From NCBI GenBank assembly GCA_030619365.1, contig JAUXBQ010000158.1, positions 1 through 6,221 on the forward strand: 6,221 nucleotides of DNA. The letters are read 5' to 3'. A program made the position numbers and the translations under genes. Of the stretch, positions 1 to 5,445 are shown piece by piece. The first letter of the stretch is position 1, and each line of letters begins with the position of its first letter. Origin of the DNA: a candidate division FCPU426 bacterium (GTDB taxonomy: Bacteria; Oederibacteriota; JAAXVQ01; JAUVAV01). The notes beneath the pieces are model-generated. The model saw only the letters and a list, made by a program, of their open reading frames with translations. It did not search any database and was not told where the DNA came from.

Positions 1-2
1 CC

Positions 3-1190
3 GCGACTGACTCGCCTTTTTCAGATCCGCGTTTGCTGGTGCACGAGCAGGATGGCCGCCGGTTTCTGCAAAACACGCGGCCAGCGTATGACGTGATTTT
101 CCTGGCCGTATCCCTGCCGGTTACCCTGACCCAAAACCGCTATTACACACGGGAATGCTTTCAGCTTGCCCAACGGACGCTAAAACCAGGCGGGCTGCTG
201 GCACTCTCCCTGCCCGGCTCCCTGGTTCACCTGCCCCCGGCCCTGGCGGACCTGACCGCAATCACCCTGGCCACCCTGCGGGACACCTTTCCAGCCGTTA
301 CCATCCTGCCCGGCGACACCAACCTCCTGCTGGCTTTCCGGGATGATGCGCTGCCTGCTCCTAACCATACACAACAGCGATTCCGGGCCAGCACGCTGGA
401 ATATCAATTCCTGTCCCAACCCTACCTGGACTACCGGCTGGACCCGGCCAAGCAGGATTGGCTGGACTCGCAATTGCCTGCGAAGGCCCAGCCGGGCCTC
501 AATACCGATTTCCATCCGCGCGCGCTCATGGCCGCGCTGCAATATTGGCAATCCATCTTTTCCGGCCAGGTGCTCCCAGCCTACCGACTGCTGACGCGAT
601 ACGCCTGGCTCCTCTGGCCGCTGTTGATCATCGCGCTGGTGTGGGGACGGGGAGGGGCCCGGAGCACGTCCTTGATTTCAGGCTGCACCAGCATGGGCCT
701 GCACCTGCTCAGTCTCTGGGGATTCCAACTGACCAGCGGCTCGCTGTATTTTTGGCTGGCTCTGCTCAGCGCCGTGTTCATGGCCGGTCTGGCCGCTGGG
801 GCTTTTTTCATCCAACGGGCCGGGTCCGCGCTTCCCCCGGCCAAACGCGTGCTGGCCCTGGAAGCGGGGTTTCTGGTCTGGATTGCGCTCTGGTGGCTCT
901 TGGCGAAAATTCCCGGGTTGCCGGGCCCGCTGTTCTTCCTGTTCTCGGCCGGGTCGGGCCTGCTCCTGGGCCTGCAATTCCCGGTTTTGGTCAGGCAGGC
1001 GGCTGATGAGAGGCAGGTTACTGAAAGCGCGGTAGCCGGGCCCTTGTACGCGGCGGACGTGGCCGGCGGCTGGCTGGCCGCCCTGGGCATCGGCGCCCTG
1101 CTTATCCCGGCTTGGGGCTGGGAGAAAACCATAGTTTTTTTACTGGTGTTAAAGACCGTCAGTCTGCGGTGGTGGGTCCGCGCCCGCTAG
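3..1190 (+). CDS. Fused membrane/spermidine synthase-like protein, 5'-truncated by window edge
   Basis: The reading frame is open from nt 3 to the TAG at 1188-1190, so the gene starts left of the window; the TTG at 33 is only the first in-window start-like codon. Numbering residues from that TTG: residues 1-100 are the C-terminal half of a Rossmann methyltransferase-like spermidine synthase domain, with DGRRFL (7-12), YDVI (19-22), NRYYTRECF (35-43), LKPGGLLAL (50-58) and LPGDTNL (92-98). LNTDFHP follows at 156-162. About seven hydrophobic segments come next (near 190-205, 211-230, 236-261, 273-291, 297-319, 334-358, 362-379), including GPLYAADVAGG (336-346), typical of the MFS-like half of these fusions. 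Known full-length relatives also carry N-terminal membrane helices, which here would lie outside the window. The acidic active-site loop is degenerate (A25, L28 where Asp is expected), so polyamine synthesis is doubtful. Family confidence is good; substrate is unknown. Confidence 0.82.
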   Translation, partial: ATDSPFSDPRLLVHEQDGRRFLQNTRPAYDVIFLAVSLPVTLTQNRYYTRECFQLAQRTLKPGGLLALSLPGSLVHLPPALADLTAITLATLRDTFPAVTILPGDTNLLLAFRDDALPAPNHTQQRFRASTLEYQFLSQPYLDYRLDPAKQDWLDSQLPAKAQPGLNTDFHPRALMAALQYWQSIFSGQVLPAYRLLTRYAWLLWPLLIIALVWGRGGARSTSLISGCTSMGLHLLSLWGFQLTSGSLYFWLALLSAVFMAGLAAGAFFIQRAGSALPPAKRVLALEAGFLVWIALWWLLAKIPGLPGPLFFLFSAGSGLLLGLQFPVLVRQAADERQVTESAVAGPLYAADVAGGWLAALGIGALLIPAWGWEKTIVFLLVLKTVSLRWWVRAR

Positions 1191-1195
1191 GCAAA

Positions 1196-1741
1196 TCAAG
1201 GCTGGGGTGTCTCGTCTGGTTGCAGTTGGCTGACTCTGTCACCTCGCCGGTTGATCCAATACCAGGTGCCGCCTGCAATCCGGGTGTGCTCGCCGTCCGG
1301 GACCAGGGCACAACCCATACAAATTGCGGCCCGGCCATTTTTAAATCCATAAGCAAAATCAAAGCTCGGTGCAATGACCACCTGGCCGTACCGGTCAAAA
1401 TAGCCGAATTTGCCGTTTTGCACGAACCGGGCCAGACCTTCGCTGAATTCATCCGGTCCGTTGTCGAAAATAAACGGCCGGATAATCTCTTCTCCGCCCG
1501 CGTTGATGTACACCCAGCCCTGCTCGTCTGCCACAGCCGCGAGGCCGGTTTCCAAAAACGGATAGGCCATGAAATATTTCGGCGGCAAAACGATCCGGCC
1601 CGTCCGGTCCTGAAAGCCCCAGCGGCCGTCCTGTTCAATGGGCGACCACCCGGCCGTTTCGTTTAACGCCTTTTGGCAGCCAACTGAAACAGCCCAGCAG
1701 AGAACGGCCGCCGCGAGCAGGCTCATGATTTTGGCATCCAT
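1196..1741 (-). CDS. WG-repeat protein, probable lipoprotein
   Basis: A 181-residue protein. I chose the ATG at 1741 because AGG lies seven bases ahead of it and it directly precedes a hydrophobic export signal (residues 6-21) ending in VGC at 20-22. An upstream ATG at 1828 would overlap the previous gene and prepend a charged, non-signal stretch. The Cys22 lipobox is imperfect (Ser at -3), so lipidation is likely but not certain. The mature part is WG/KWG beta repeats: about 32-60 (GRWGFQDRTG), 67-102 (GWVYINAGGEE), 103-136 (KFGYFDRYGQVVIAP), and a degenerate fourth repeat, 137-174 (WYWINRRGD). That last repeat contains an inserted loop with a CMGC pair (141-144). WG repeats are usually protein-interaction or structural modules; no enzymatic role can be assigned. 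It is the last gene of the minus-strand cluster, 44 nt after the PorV-like gene, and its stop lies five bases from the convergent gene's stop. Confidence 0.8.
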   Translation of the reverse strand: MDAKIMSLLAAAVLCWAVSVGCQKALNETAGWSPIEQDGRWGFQDRTGRIVLPPKYFMAYPFLETGLAAVADEQGWVYINAGGEEIIRPFIFDNGPDEFSEGLARFVQNGKFGYFDRYGQVVIAPSFDFAYGFKNGRAAICMGCALVPDGEHTRIAGGTWYWINRRGDRVSQLQPDETPQP

Positions 1742-1785
1742 CCGCGTACCTATCTTTCCCCGGCTGCCTGCTTCACCCGGGATGG

Positions 1786-3081
1786 TTAGTCGCCGTTCTC
1801 TTCCTGTGAATCCTTGATTTCCATCCATACGTTTTCCTTGGCCCGGGGATCATCCGGGTCAAGTTTCAGCACTTCCTGCCAATAGAGGATTTCCCTTTTA
1901 AATTCCCCGCGGCTGTTCGCCTCCTCGGCCAATTGATATAACCGCTGACGTTCGGCCTCCATTTCCTTCCTGGCTCGTTCCAGAAAGATTTTAGATTTCT
2001 GGTGGTCAGGATTAAATTCGCGAATCAGTTCCCATTCGGCAATGGCTTTTTTATAATTTTTCTTTCGATAATAATATTTCCCGGCTAAAAAGCGTTTCTC
2101 AACCGCCTCCCGAACCTCCGGCTTCACCGACGCGGACGCGGCGCCGGTTTCCACACCGCTCGGCTCGGCGAGGCTGGACACTGTGTAGGACAGGGAAACC
2201 TGGTGGGAAAAGCCGAAATCACCCAGGGGCCGCAAGGCGTAACTGAAGTCGAGATTGCGCCAGGCCACACCCAGGCCCGTGCTGAGTCCGAACAAAGGAT
2301 CATCGTGACCTTGCGCGCCCAGACGGTAGCCCAGGCGCAGGCTAAGCACCTGGACCAACCGGTACTCCACGCCTACCGCCGCCTCGACCCCTCCCAATCC
2401 AAGGGGCAGGTCCAATTCCAAATTAGCTGAGAGTGCATTCTCCTCGAGCCCGGTATAGCCCGCGGCCAGCACGCCTCGCATGGGAAAAGCGTATCCGGAA
2501 GCGGCCCCTCCCAGGTTTTTGAACACCGCGGCGGCGGTGAAACCCGGCCAGGGCGCTTGCCACAAAACGCCCAGGTGGGCCGCCAATCCGGTATCGCGGT
2601 AGTCCCGAATCAAGGTCTGGTTCAAGGTAAAACCGCCGCCCACGTTCCACTCGGGCGCGAGTTTCAAACCATAAGCACCATGCAGACTCAGATCATAGGG
2701 CGAAAAAGTATCCCCGGTCCTGAGACCGGTTTCAGTGTAGACATCCAGGAGTCCATAGTTAACCAATTGCACGGCCCCTTGCATGTGACCGGGCCCCAGG
2801 GGAAGCATGACGGTCAGATAATCCAACCTGATGTCCTGGGCCCATTCCTGATGCTGAAACCCAAAGGCCACTCCCTGGGCCCGCGCCAGTCCGGCCGGGT
2901 TATAGGCGCTGCCAAAGGTCCCGGTGGCCAGGGCCGCGAAACTCTCGGCCATGGCGCCGGCCTGCGCCCCGGGTCCAATGGTTAAAATCGAGCCGGCCTG
3001 GCTGGTTTGCGACCAGGCCGTAGAAGCCGGCAGGGTCAGGAGCGCGATGAGGACGGCGAGGGCGGCGGTTCTTTGGTTCAT
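1786..3081 (-). CDS. PorV/PorQ-like (UPF0164-type) outer-membrane protein with C-terminal TPRs
   Basis: A 431-residue protein. Residues 1-25 form a signal peptide with a probable cleavage site around TAWS-Q. Residues 30-300 show alternating, aromatic- and glycine-rich strands typical of a beta barrel. They include the PorV-family signature region GSAYNPAGLARAQG (57-70) followed by alternating barrel strands (for example YLTVMLPLGPG, 88-98). A Ser/Ala/Glu-rich linker (about 301-322) leads to two TPR units: about 329-376 (YYYRKKNYKKAIAEW, FNPDH) and 381-422 (EANSRGEFKREILYWQEVLKLDPDD). PorV proteins in Bacteroidota are outer-membrane partners of the type IX secretion system; the wider family occurs in many phyla with less clear roles. 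The ATG overlaps the upstream gene's TGA as ATGA and no Shine-Dalgarno is visible, which suggests translational coupling. The C-terminal TPRs are not part of the classical PorV architecture and would presumably face the periplasm. Confidence 0.82.
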   Translation of the reverse strand: MNQRTAALAVLIALLTLPASTAWSQTSQAGSILTIGPGAQAGAMAESFAALATGTFGSAYNPAGLARAQGVAFGFQHQEWAQDIRLDYLTVMLPLGPGHMQGAVQLVNYGLLDVYTETGLRTGDTFSPYDLSLHGAYGLKLAPEWNVGGGFTLNQTLIRDYRDTGLAAHLGVLWQAPWPGFTAAAVFKNLGGAASGYAFPMRGVLAAGYTGLEENALSANLELDLPLGLGGVEAAVGVEYRLVQVLSLRLGYRLGAQGHDDPLFGLSTGLGVAWRNLDFSYALRPLGDFGFSHQVSLSYTVSSLAEPSGVETGAASASVKPEVREAVEKRFLAGKYYYRKKNYKKAIAEWELIREFNPDHQKSKIFLERARKEMEAERQRLYQLAEEANSRGEFKREILYWQEVLKLDPDDPRAKENVWMEIKDSQEENGD

Positions 3082-4067
3082 TTGATGATAGCCAGTTTTT
3101 GAATTCTGATTTTCTTCGCGCCCACGCGGATCTGGTAGAGATAAATCCCAGGCGCCACGTCGCTGATATTCCAGGACACCTGGTTGACCTGTTGCCCGGC
3201 TACCGGCGCTTTGATCTCCTCCACCAAGCGCAGGGCCGCATTGAATATCTGGATGGAAGCCGTAGTGTCTTCATCGCTGTAGAAAACAAAATTGACAGTG
3301 GACCCTCTGGCAGGATTAGGATAGACCACGGACTCAACCTCGCCGCCCGCGCCCGGCGGGAAGGGCAACAGACCGCCGCCCAAGGGTGTCGGCGTGGGCG
3401 TGGCTGTGGGGGCAATCGTGGGTGTAATGGTTCGCGTAGGCGGGGGTGAAGAAAGCCACCAATAGGAGGAGTAGGTTGCCTCGTAGGCGCCATAGGCATC
3501 GGGTGGTCCACCGGTTAAGGGGTAATAATCCAGAATCGCGTTATCTTGGACTTCGATCAGGATTCCCGGGCCATTGGGATTAAAACCCGGATCGAACAGA
3601 AAATTTACGCTGAAAAGCCGAATTGAAAACTCCATCTCGTAAAATGTCCCACTGTCATTGACCGCGGCGTTCCAGGCCGAATTGTGGGTGCCTATGATCG
3701 CGTTGATATATTCCCGCAATTGTCCGTTTCGTCGCTGGCCATAGCCGTAATTCGGGGGCGCGCTGCCGTCGTTGACATTGTCGAAAAAGATGGTGATTTG
3801 ATCCTGGGTGGGCGGGCCGGTGTTGTCCTGCACCCGGAATCCGAAGAGCATGCGATTAACAGCAGGATCGAATTTATACCAGCAATCCGCGGGCTGGCTA
3901 TTGACCGTAATGGTCAAATGGGCGGCATCCGCCCATTCCGAGGTCACGGTATTGATGCTGCCGTCCAGGACTATACCGGTGCCGCTGGGAAAATCCAATT
4001 GCGCGTAAACCTTGGCTGGTAGACACAAATAAATGGCCAGCGCAATTATGAAGAATACCTTGTTCAT
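3078..4067 (-). CDS. Secreted CBM9/DOMON-like protein with Thr-Pro linker and T9SS/FlgD-Ig-like C-terminal tail
   Basis: I chose the ATG at 4067 (329 residues): AAGAAG sits six bases upstream and the start gives a clean signal peptide (MNKVFFIIALAIYLCLPAKVYA-Q). The in-frame ATG at 4088 adds seven residues and lacks a ribosome site. Domains in order: residues about 31-185 resemble a CBM9/DOMON-like beta sandwich (VLDGSINTVTSEWADAA, ITIFFDNVNDG, FYEMEFSIRLF); 208-228 are a Thr/Pro linker (TPTIAPTATPTPTP); 245-329 are a FlgD-Ig/type-A sorting-type tail (VVYPNPARGSTVNF, SIQIFNAALRLV, APGIYLYQIRV, ending KIRIQKLAIIK). The first domain suggests ligand or carbohydrate binding, but no ligand can be read from sequence. 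The tail resembles those directing T9SS cargo to the surface in Bacteroidota. It is the first gene of the cluster and is coupled to the PorV-like gene. No catalytic domain is seen. Confidence 0.78.
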   Translation of the reverse strand: MNKVFFIIALAIYLCLPAKVYAQLDFPSGTGIVLDGSINTVTSEWADAAHLTITVNSQPADCWYKFDPAVNRMLFGFRVQDNTGPPTQDQITIFFDNVNDGSAPPNYGYGQRRNGQLREYINAIIGTHNSAWNAAVNDSGTFYEMEFSIRLFSVNFLFDPGFNPNGPGILIEVQDNAILDYYPLTGGPPDAYGAYEATYSSYWWLSSPPPTRTITPTIAPTATPTPTPLGGGLLPFPPGAGGEVESVVYPNPARGSTVNFVFYSDEDTTASIQIFNAALRLVEEIKAPVAGQQVNQVSWNISDVAPGIYLYQIRVGAKKIRIQKLAIIK

Positions 4068-4137
4068 ATTTTTCTTCTTATATACCATATGTCGCTCATT
4101 CTTTTTTGGTTCTTACGTTATACTTTACTTTTTACTT

Positions 4138-4159
4138 CTCGTAATAATTATATCACGAG
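4138..4159. promoter_or_regulatory. 22-bp near-palindrome overlapping the -10 (operator or weak plus-strand terminator)
   Basis: The outer arms CTCGT (4138-4142) and ACGAG (4155-4159) are perfectly complementary. After one mismatched pair, a further three base pairs match inside (4144-4146 with 4151-4153). The element contains the whole extended -10 of the minus-strand promoter candidate, as a repressor operator might. It is followed on the plus strand by C then six T (4161-4166), so it also resembles a weak intrinsic terminator, although no plus-strand gene lies upstream for it to end. Confidence 0.35.
4147..4155 (-). promoter_or_regulatory. Extended -10 promoter candidate for the minus-strand cluster
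   Basis: Read on the minus strand this is TGATATAAT, a perfect TATAAT preceded by TGn as in extended -10 promoters. No good -35 lies 15-18 bases upstream, which extended -10 promoters tolerate. Transcription would start near 4140, leaving a leader of about 73 nt before the ATG at 4067. The surrounding DNA is very AT-rich, so chance matches are common; the TG extension and position raise the likelihood. Confidence 0.42.
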
Positions 4160-4299
4160 CTTTTTTATTAAACTATTTTTTATACGGATTATTGAGCTAA
4201 TAATAATGTTTAATAATAGAGGAAAAAAAGGAAATAAAAAACTTTCGCGGATTTTATCTTCTTTTTCTATTCATCGTTTACCAGGGATGGAATGAATCT

Positions 4300-4319
4300 C
4301 CGCACAGCAAGCTATGCGG
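4300..4319. repeat. Hairpin-forming repeat, copy 1
   Basis: A 20-base inverted repeat with arms CCGCA and TGCGG, one C-A mismatch, then AGC pairing GCT around a CAAG loop. It closely matches copy 2 (4354-4374), 54 bases away. It lies in the region upstream of the C_GCAxxG_C_C gene, inside otherwise AT-rich sequence. Confidence 0.55.
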
Positions 4320-4353
4320 TATCTGTTGATTAATTATTGTTTCGAATCGGTAA

Positions 4354-4374
4354 CCGCGCAGCAAGCTGTCGCGG
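4354..4374. repeat. Hairpin-forming repeat, copy 2
   Basis: A 21-base inverted repeat with arms CCGCG and CGCGG, inner stem CAGC/GCTG (loop CAAG) and a single bulged T at 4369. Relative to copy 1, the A-T pair of the outer stem becomes G-C and the C-A mismatch becomes C-G, so the differences preserve or improve pairing. Function is unknown; structured leader RNA, a protein-binding site or a REP-like element are all possible. Confidence 0.55.
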
Positions 4375-4448
4375 AATTATGCAAGTTCATTATTATATCA
4401 TTTACCGCGCGCGGCCCGCAGGAAAACCTGACCGCCCTGGAAATATTT

Positions 4449-4477
4449 TTGCACAATTGTACGCCCAATGGTATGGT
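4449..4477 (+). promoter_or_regulatory. Weak promoter candidate for the C_GCAxxG_C_C gene
   Basis: TTGCAC (4449-4454), a 17-base spacer and TATGGT (4472-4477), with TG at 4469-4470 giving an extended -10. The -35 matches consensus at only three positions and the -10 at four. Transcription would begin near 4484, about 40 bases before the preferred ATG. The perfect palindrome ACAATTGT (4453-4460) begins within the -35 hexamer and runs into the spacer. This is suggestive only. Confidence 0.25.
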
Positions 4478-4523
4478 GCGGCGCAGTGGCGGGAATGGTC
4501 ATTTCACGCGCGAGGCTATTCAC

Positions 4524-4964
4524 ATGGATTGGACGGAAGATACACTGGATGCGTTCGGGGACGGTTTCGGCTGTTCCCAGGCCCTGGTCTCGGTTTACGG
4601 CCAAAAATTCGGGTTGGACCGGAAAACCGCGCTGAAAATTTCGGCCGCGTTCAGTTGCGGCCTCGGACGGATGGGGCTGACTTGCGGAGCAGTCACCGGC
4701 GCGCTCATGATCATCGGTCTGAAGCACGGCCGCACCCTGCGCTTCGACATTCTGAGCCGGGAAAAAACCGACGCCCTGGCCAAGAAGTTCATCCTGCAAT
4801 TCACGGCGCGTCACGGTTCCACGCAATGCAAGGACTTGTTGGGGTGCGATCTGAGCACGCCCGAGGGACTGAAAATCGCGGGTAAGGAAGAATTAATCCC
4901 GTTGCGCTGCCCGCAATTCGTGGAAAGCGCGTGCGAAATACTGGAAGGGCTTTTAAATTTTTAA
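4524..4964 (+). CDS. C_GCAxxG_C_C family putative redox-active protein
   Basis: From the ATG at 4524 this is 146 residues, the usual size of the family (about 140). GAGG lies eight bases ahead of that ATG. A start at 4314 would add 70 residues with no family match, across the hairpin region. Diagnostic features: GFGCSQALV (14-22), FSCGLGRMGLTCGAVTGALMIIGLKHG (43-69, seen as GRMG then CGAVTGA), RHGSTQCKDLLGCDL (96-110) and RCPQFVESACEIL (128-140). The four family Cys are best assigned to C17, C54, C102 and C129; C45, C108 and C137 are additional. The family is described as putative redox-active, with a CGAxxG motif, and its biochemical role is not established. No signal peptide is visible, so a cytosolic location is inferred. 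The gene appears to be transcribed alone, since a separate promoter precedes the next gene. Confidence 0.85.
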   Translation: MDWTEDTLDAFGDGFGCSQALVSVYGQKFGLDRKTALKISAAFSCGLGRMGLTCGAVTGALMIIGLKHGRTLRFDILSREKTDALAKKFILQFTARHGSTQCKDLLGCDLSTPEGLKIAGKEELIPLRCPQFVESACEILEGLLNF

Positions 4965-4990
4965 TCAACAACGGTAAAAATATTCCTTCG

Positions 4991-5020
4991 TTGACCCGGC
5001 CGGACTTGATCTGCTATGAT
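4991..5020 (+). promoter_or_regulatory. Sigma70-type promoter for the small CxxC protein gene
   Basis: TTGACC (4991-4996) and TATGAT (5015-5020) each match consensus at five of six positions, with an 18-base spacer. TG at 5012-5013 makes it also an extended -10. Transcription would start near 5027, about 34 bases before the ATG at 5061. The -35 overlaps the right arm of a small hairpin (CAACG 4969-4973 with CGTTG 4989-4993) that lacks a T-run. Confidence 0.65.
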
Positions 5021-5060
5021 CGGCACGTAATCACCCCCGGCAGCGCGATGGGAGCGGATC

Positions 5061-5363
5061 ATGGAAAATCATTTTGAAATTAAATGTCCCAAATGCAAGG
5101 TCACCTTAATCGTGGACCGGATCACGGGCAAGCTCCTGGAAACGCGTGAACCCCTGGTGGCGGAAAGCACCGGAGACCGCTTTCAGGACGCCCTGAAAAA
5201 AGTTAAAGCCAGCCCCTTTGACGCCGAGAAAATATTCGAGAAATCCAAGGAAGCTGAAAAACACAAAAAGAAAGACCTGGACGATTTGTTCAAAAAATCC
5301 CTGGACCAGGCGAAAAAAGAAGGGCCGGCCGATAAGCAGCTCAGGGATATTGATCTGGAATAG
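5061..5363 (+). CDS. Small CxxC (zinc-ribbon-like) protein with charged helical C-terminus
   Basis: A 100-residue protein. The ATG at 5061 has GGAG six bases upstream (5051-5054). Residues 5-33 form a short beta-rich knuckle, FEIKCPKCKVTLIVDRITGK, with one CPKC pair (C9, C12); these are the only cysteines, so a complete four-ligand zinc site would need a dimer or partner. Residues about 40-100 are very rich in Lys, Glu and Asp and predicted helical or coiled coil (EKIFEKSKEAEKHKKKDLDDLF). I recall similar small uncharacterised proteins with an N-terminal CPxC knuckle and a charged tail in other bacteria, but cannot name a function. No signal peptide or membrane segment is present, so it is probably cytosolic. 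It has its own promoter. Coding is supported by the promoter, ribosome site and protein-like composition. Confidence 0.75.
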   Translation: MENHFEIKCPKCKVTLIVDRITGKLLETREPLVAESTGDRFQDALKKVKASPFDAEKIFEKSKEAEKHKKKDLDDLFKKSLDQAKKEGPADKQLRDIDLE

Positions 5364-5408
5364 CGGCGTTTTTTCCTTAAATCAGCAACTCCCCCATACT
5401 CTTGCCCC

Positions 5409-5428
5409 AAAAAACGGACACCCTGTCC
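5409..5428 (-). terminator. Intrinsic terminator of the DUF4412/LolA-like gene
   Basis: Read on the minus strand, GGACA, loop GGG and TGTCC form a five-pair hairpin (5428 down to 5416), followed by G and six T (5414 down to 5409). It lies about 18 bases after the TAG at 5446-5448. The stem is short, so efficiency may be modest. No comparable structure ends the plus-strand gene at 5363, although six T occur at 5369-5374 without a stem. Confidence 0.55.
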
Positions 5429-5445
5429 CCTTCAAGGCCAGGGAG

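Larger units (their letters stand above)
4089..4523. other. Divergent intergenic region with AT-rich part, no convincing gene
   Basis: This holds the gap between the minus-strand cluster and the plus-strand C_GCAxxG_C_C gene. The first part is AT-rich (37 G/C in 160 bases over 4101-4260 by hand count). Open frames here, including a 68-codon frame at 4089-4295 and a possible extension of the downstream gene from 4314, show no recognisable family and have composition explained by AT-rich or structured DNA. It holds the promoter candidate, palindrome and twin hairpins listed separately, plus a perfect 10-bp palindrome CCGCGCGCGG at 4405-4414. Confidence 0.6.

Noticed and set aside
458..1132. Long alternative frames on both strands within the spermidine-synthase-like gene
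   Set aside because: They are Pro/Arg/Gly-rich shadows; the frame to 1190 has clear motifs and membrane segments.
1112..1666. A 184-codon plus-strand frame opposite the WG-repeat gene
   Set aside because: The minus strand encodes recognisable WG repeats; this frame is a GC-driven shadow with no domain.
1742..1785. A CCCGG/CCGGG hairpin between the PorV-like and WG-repeat genes
   Set aside because: A five-pair stem with a 13-base loop and no T-run; too weak to call a terminator or processing site.
1786..1828. Upstream ATG at 1828 as start of the WG-repeat protein
   Set aside because: It would overlap the PorV-like gene by 43 bases and put a charged segment ahead of the export signal; ATG 1741 has a better ribosome site.
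4089..4295. A 68-codon plus-strand frame in the AT-rich spacer
   Set aside because: Its Phe/Leu/Ile/Lys-rich sequence is what AT-rich DNA yields by chance; no ribosome site precedes it and it overlaps the likely minus-strand promoter.
4300..4414. Possible CRISPR array from the regularly spaced palindromic units
   Set aside because: Only two good copies plus one short palindrome, copies differ, and no cas genes are nearby.
4314..4523. A 70-codon N-terminal extension of the C_GCAxxG_C_C gene
   Set aside because: It has no ribosome site at 4314, matches no part of the family, spans a hairpin, and the ATG at 4524 has GAGG at good spacing and gives the usual family length.
4337..4885. A 182-codon overlapping plus-strand frame and opposite-strand frames over the C_GCAxxG_C_C gene
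   Set aside because: Arg/Pro/His-rich shadow composition, with no motifs or ribosome site.
5364..5376. T6 run after the small CxxC gene as its terminator
   Set aside because: No stem-loop directly precedes the T-run.
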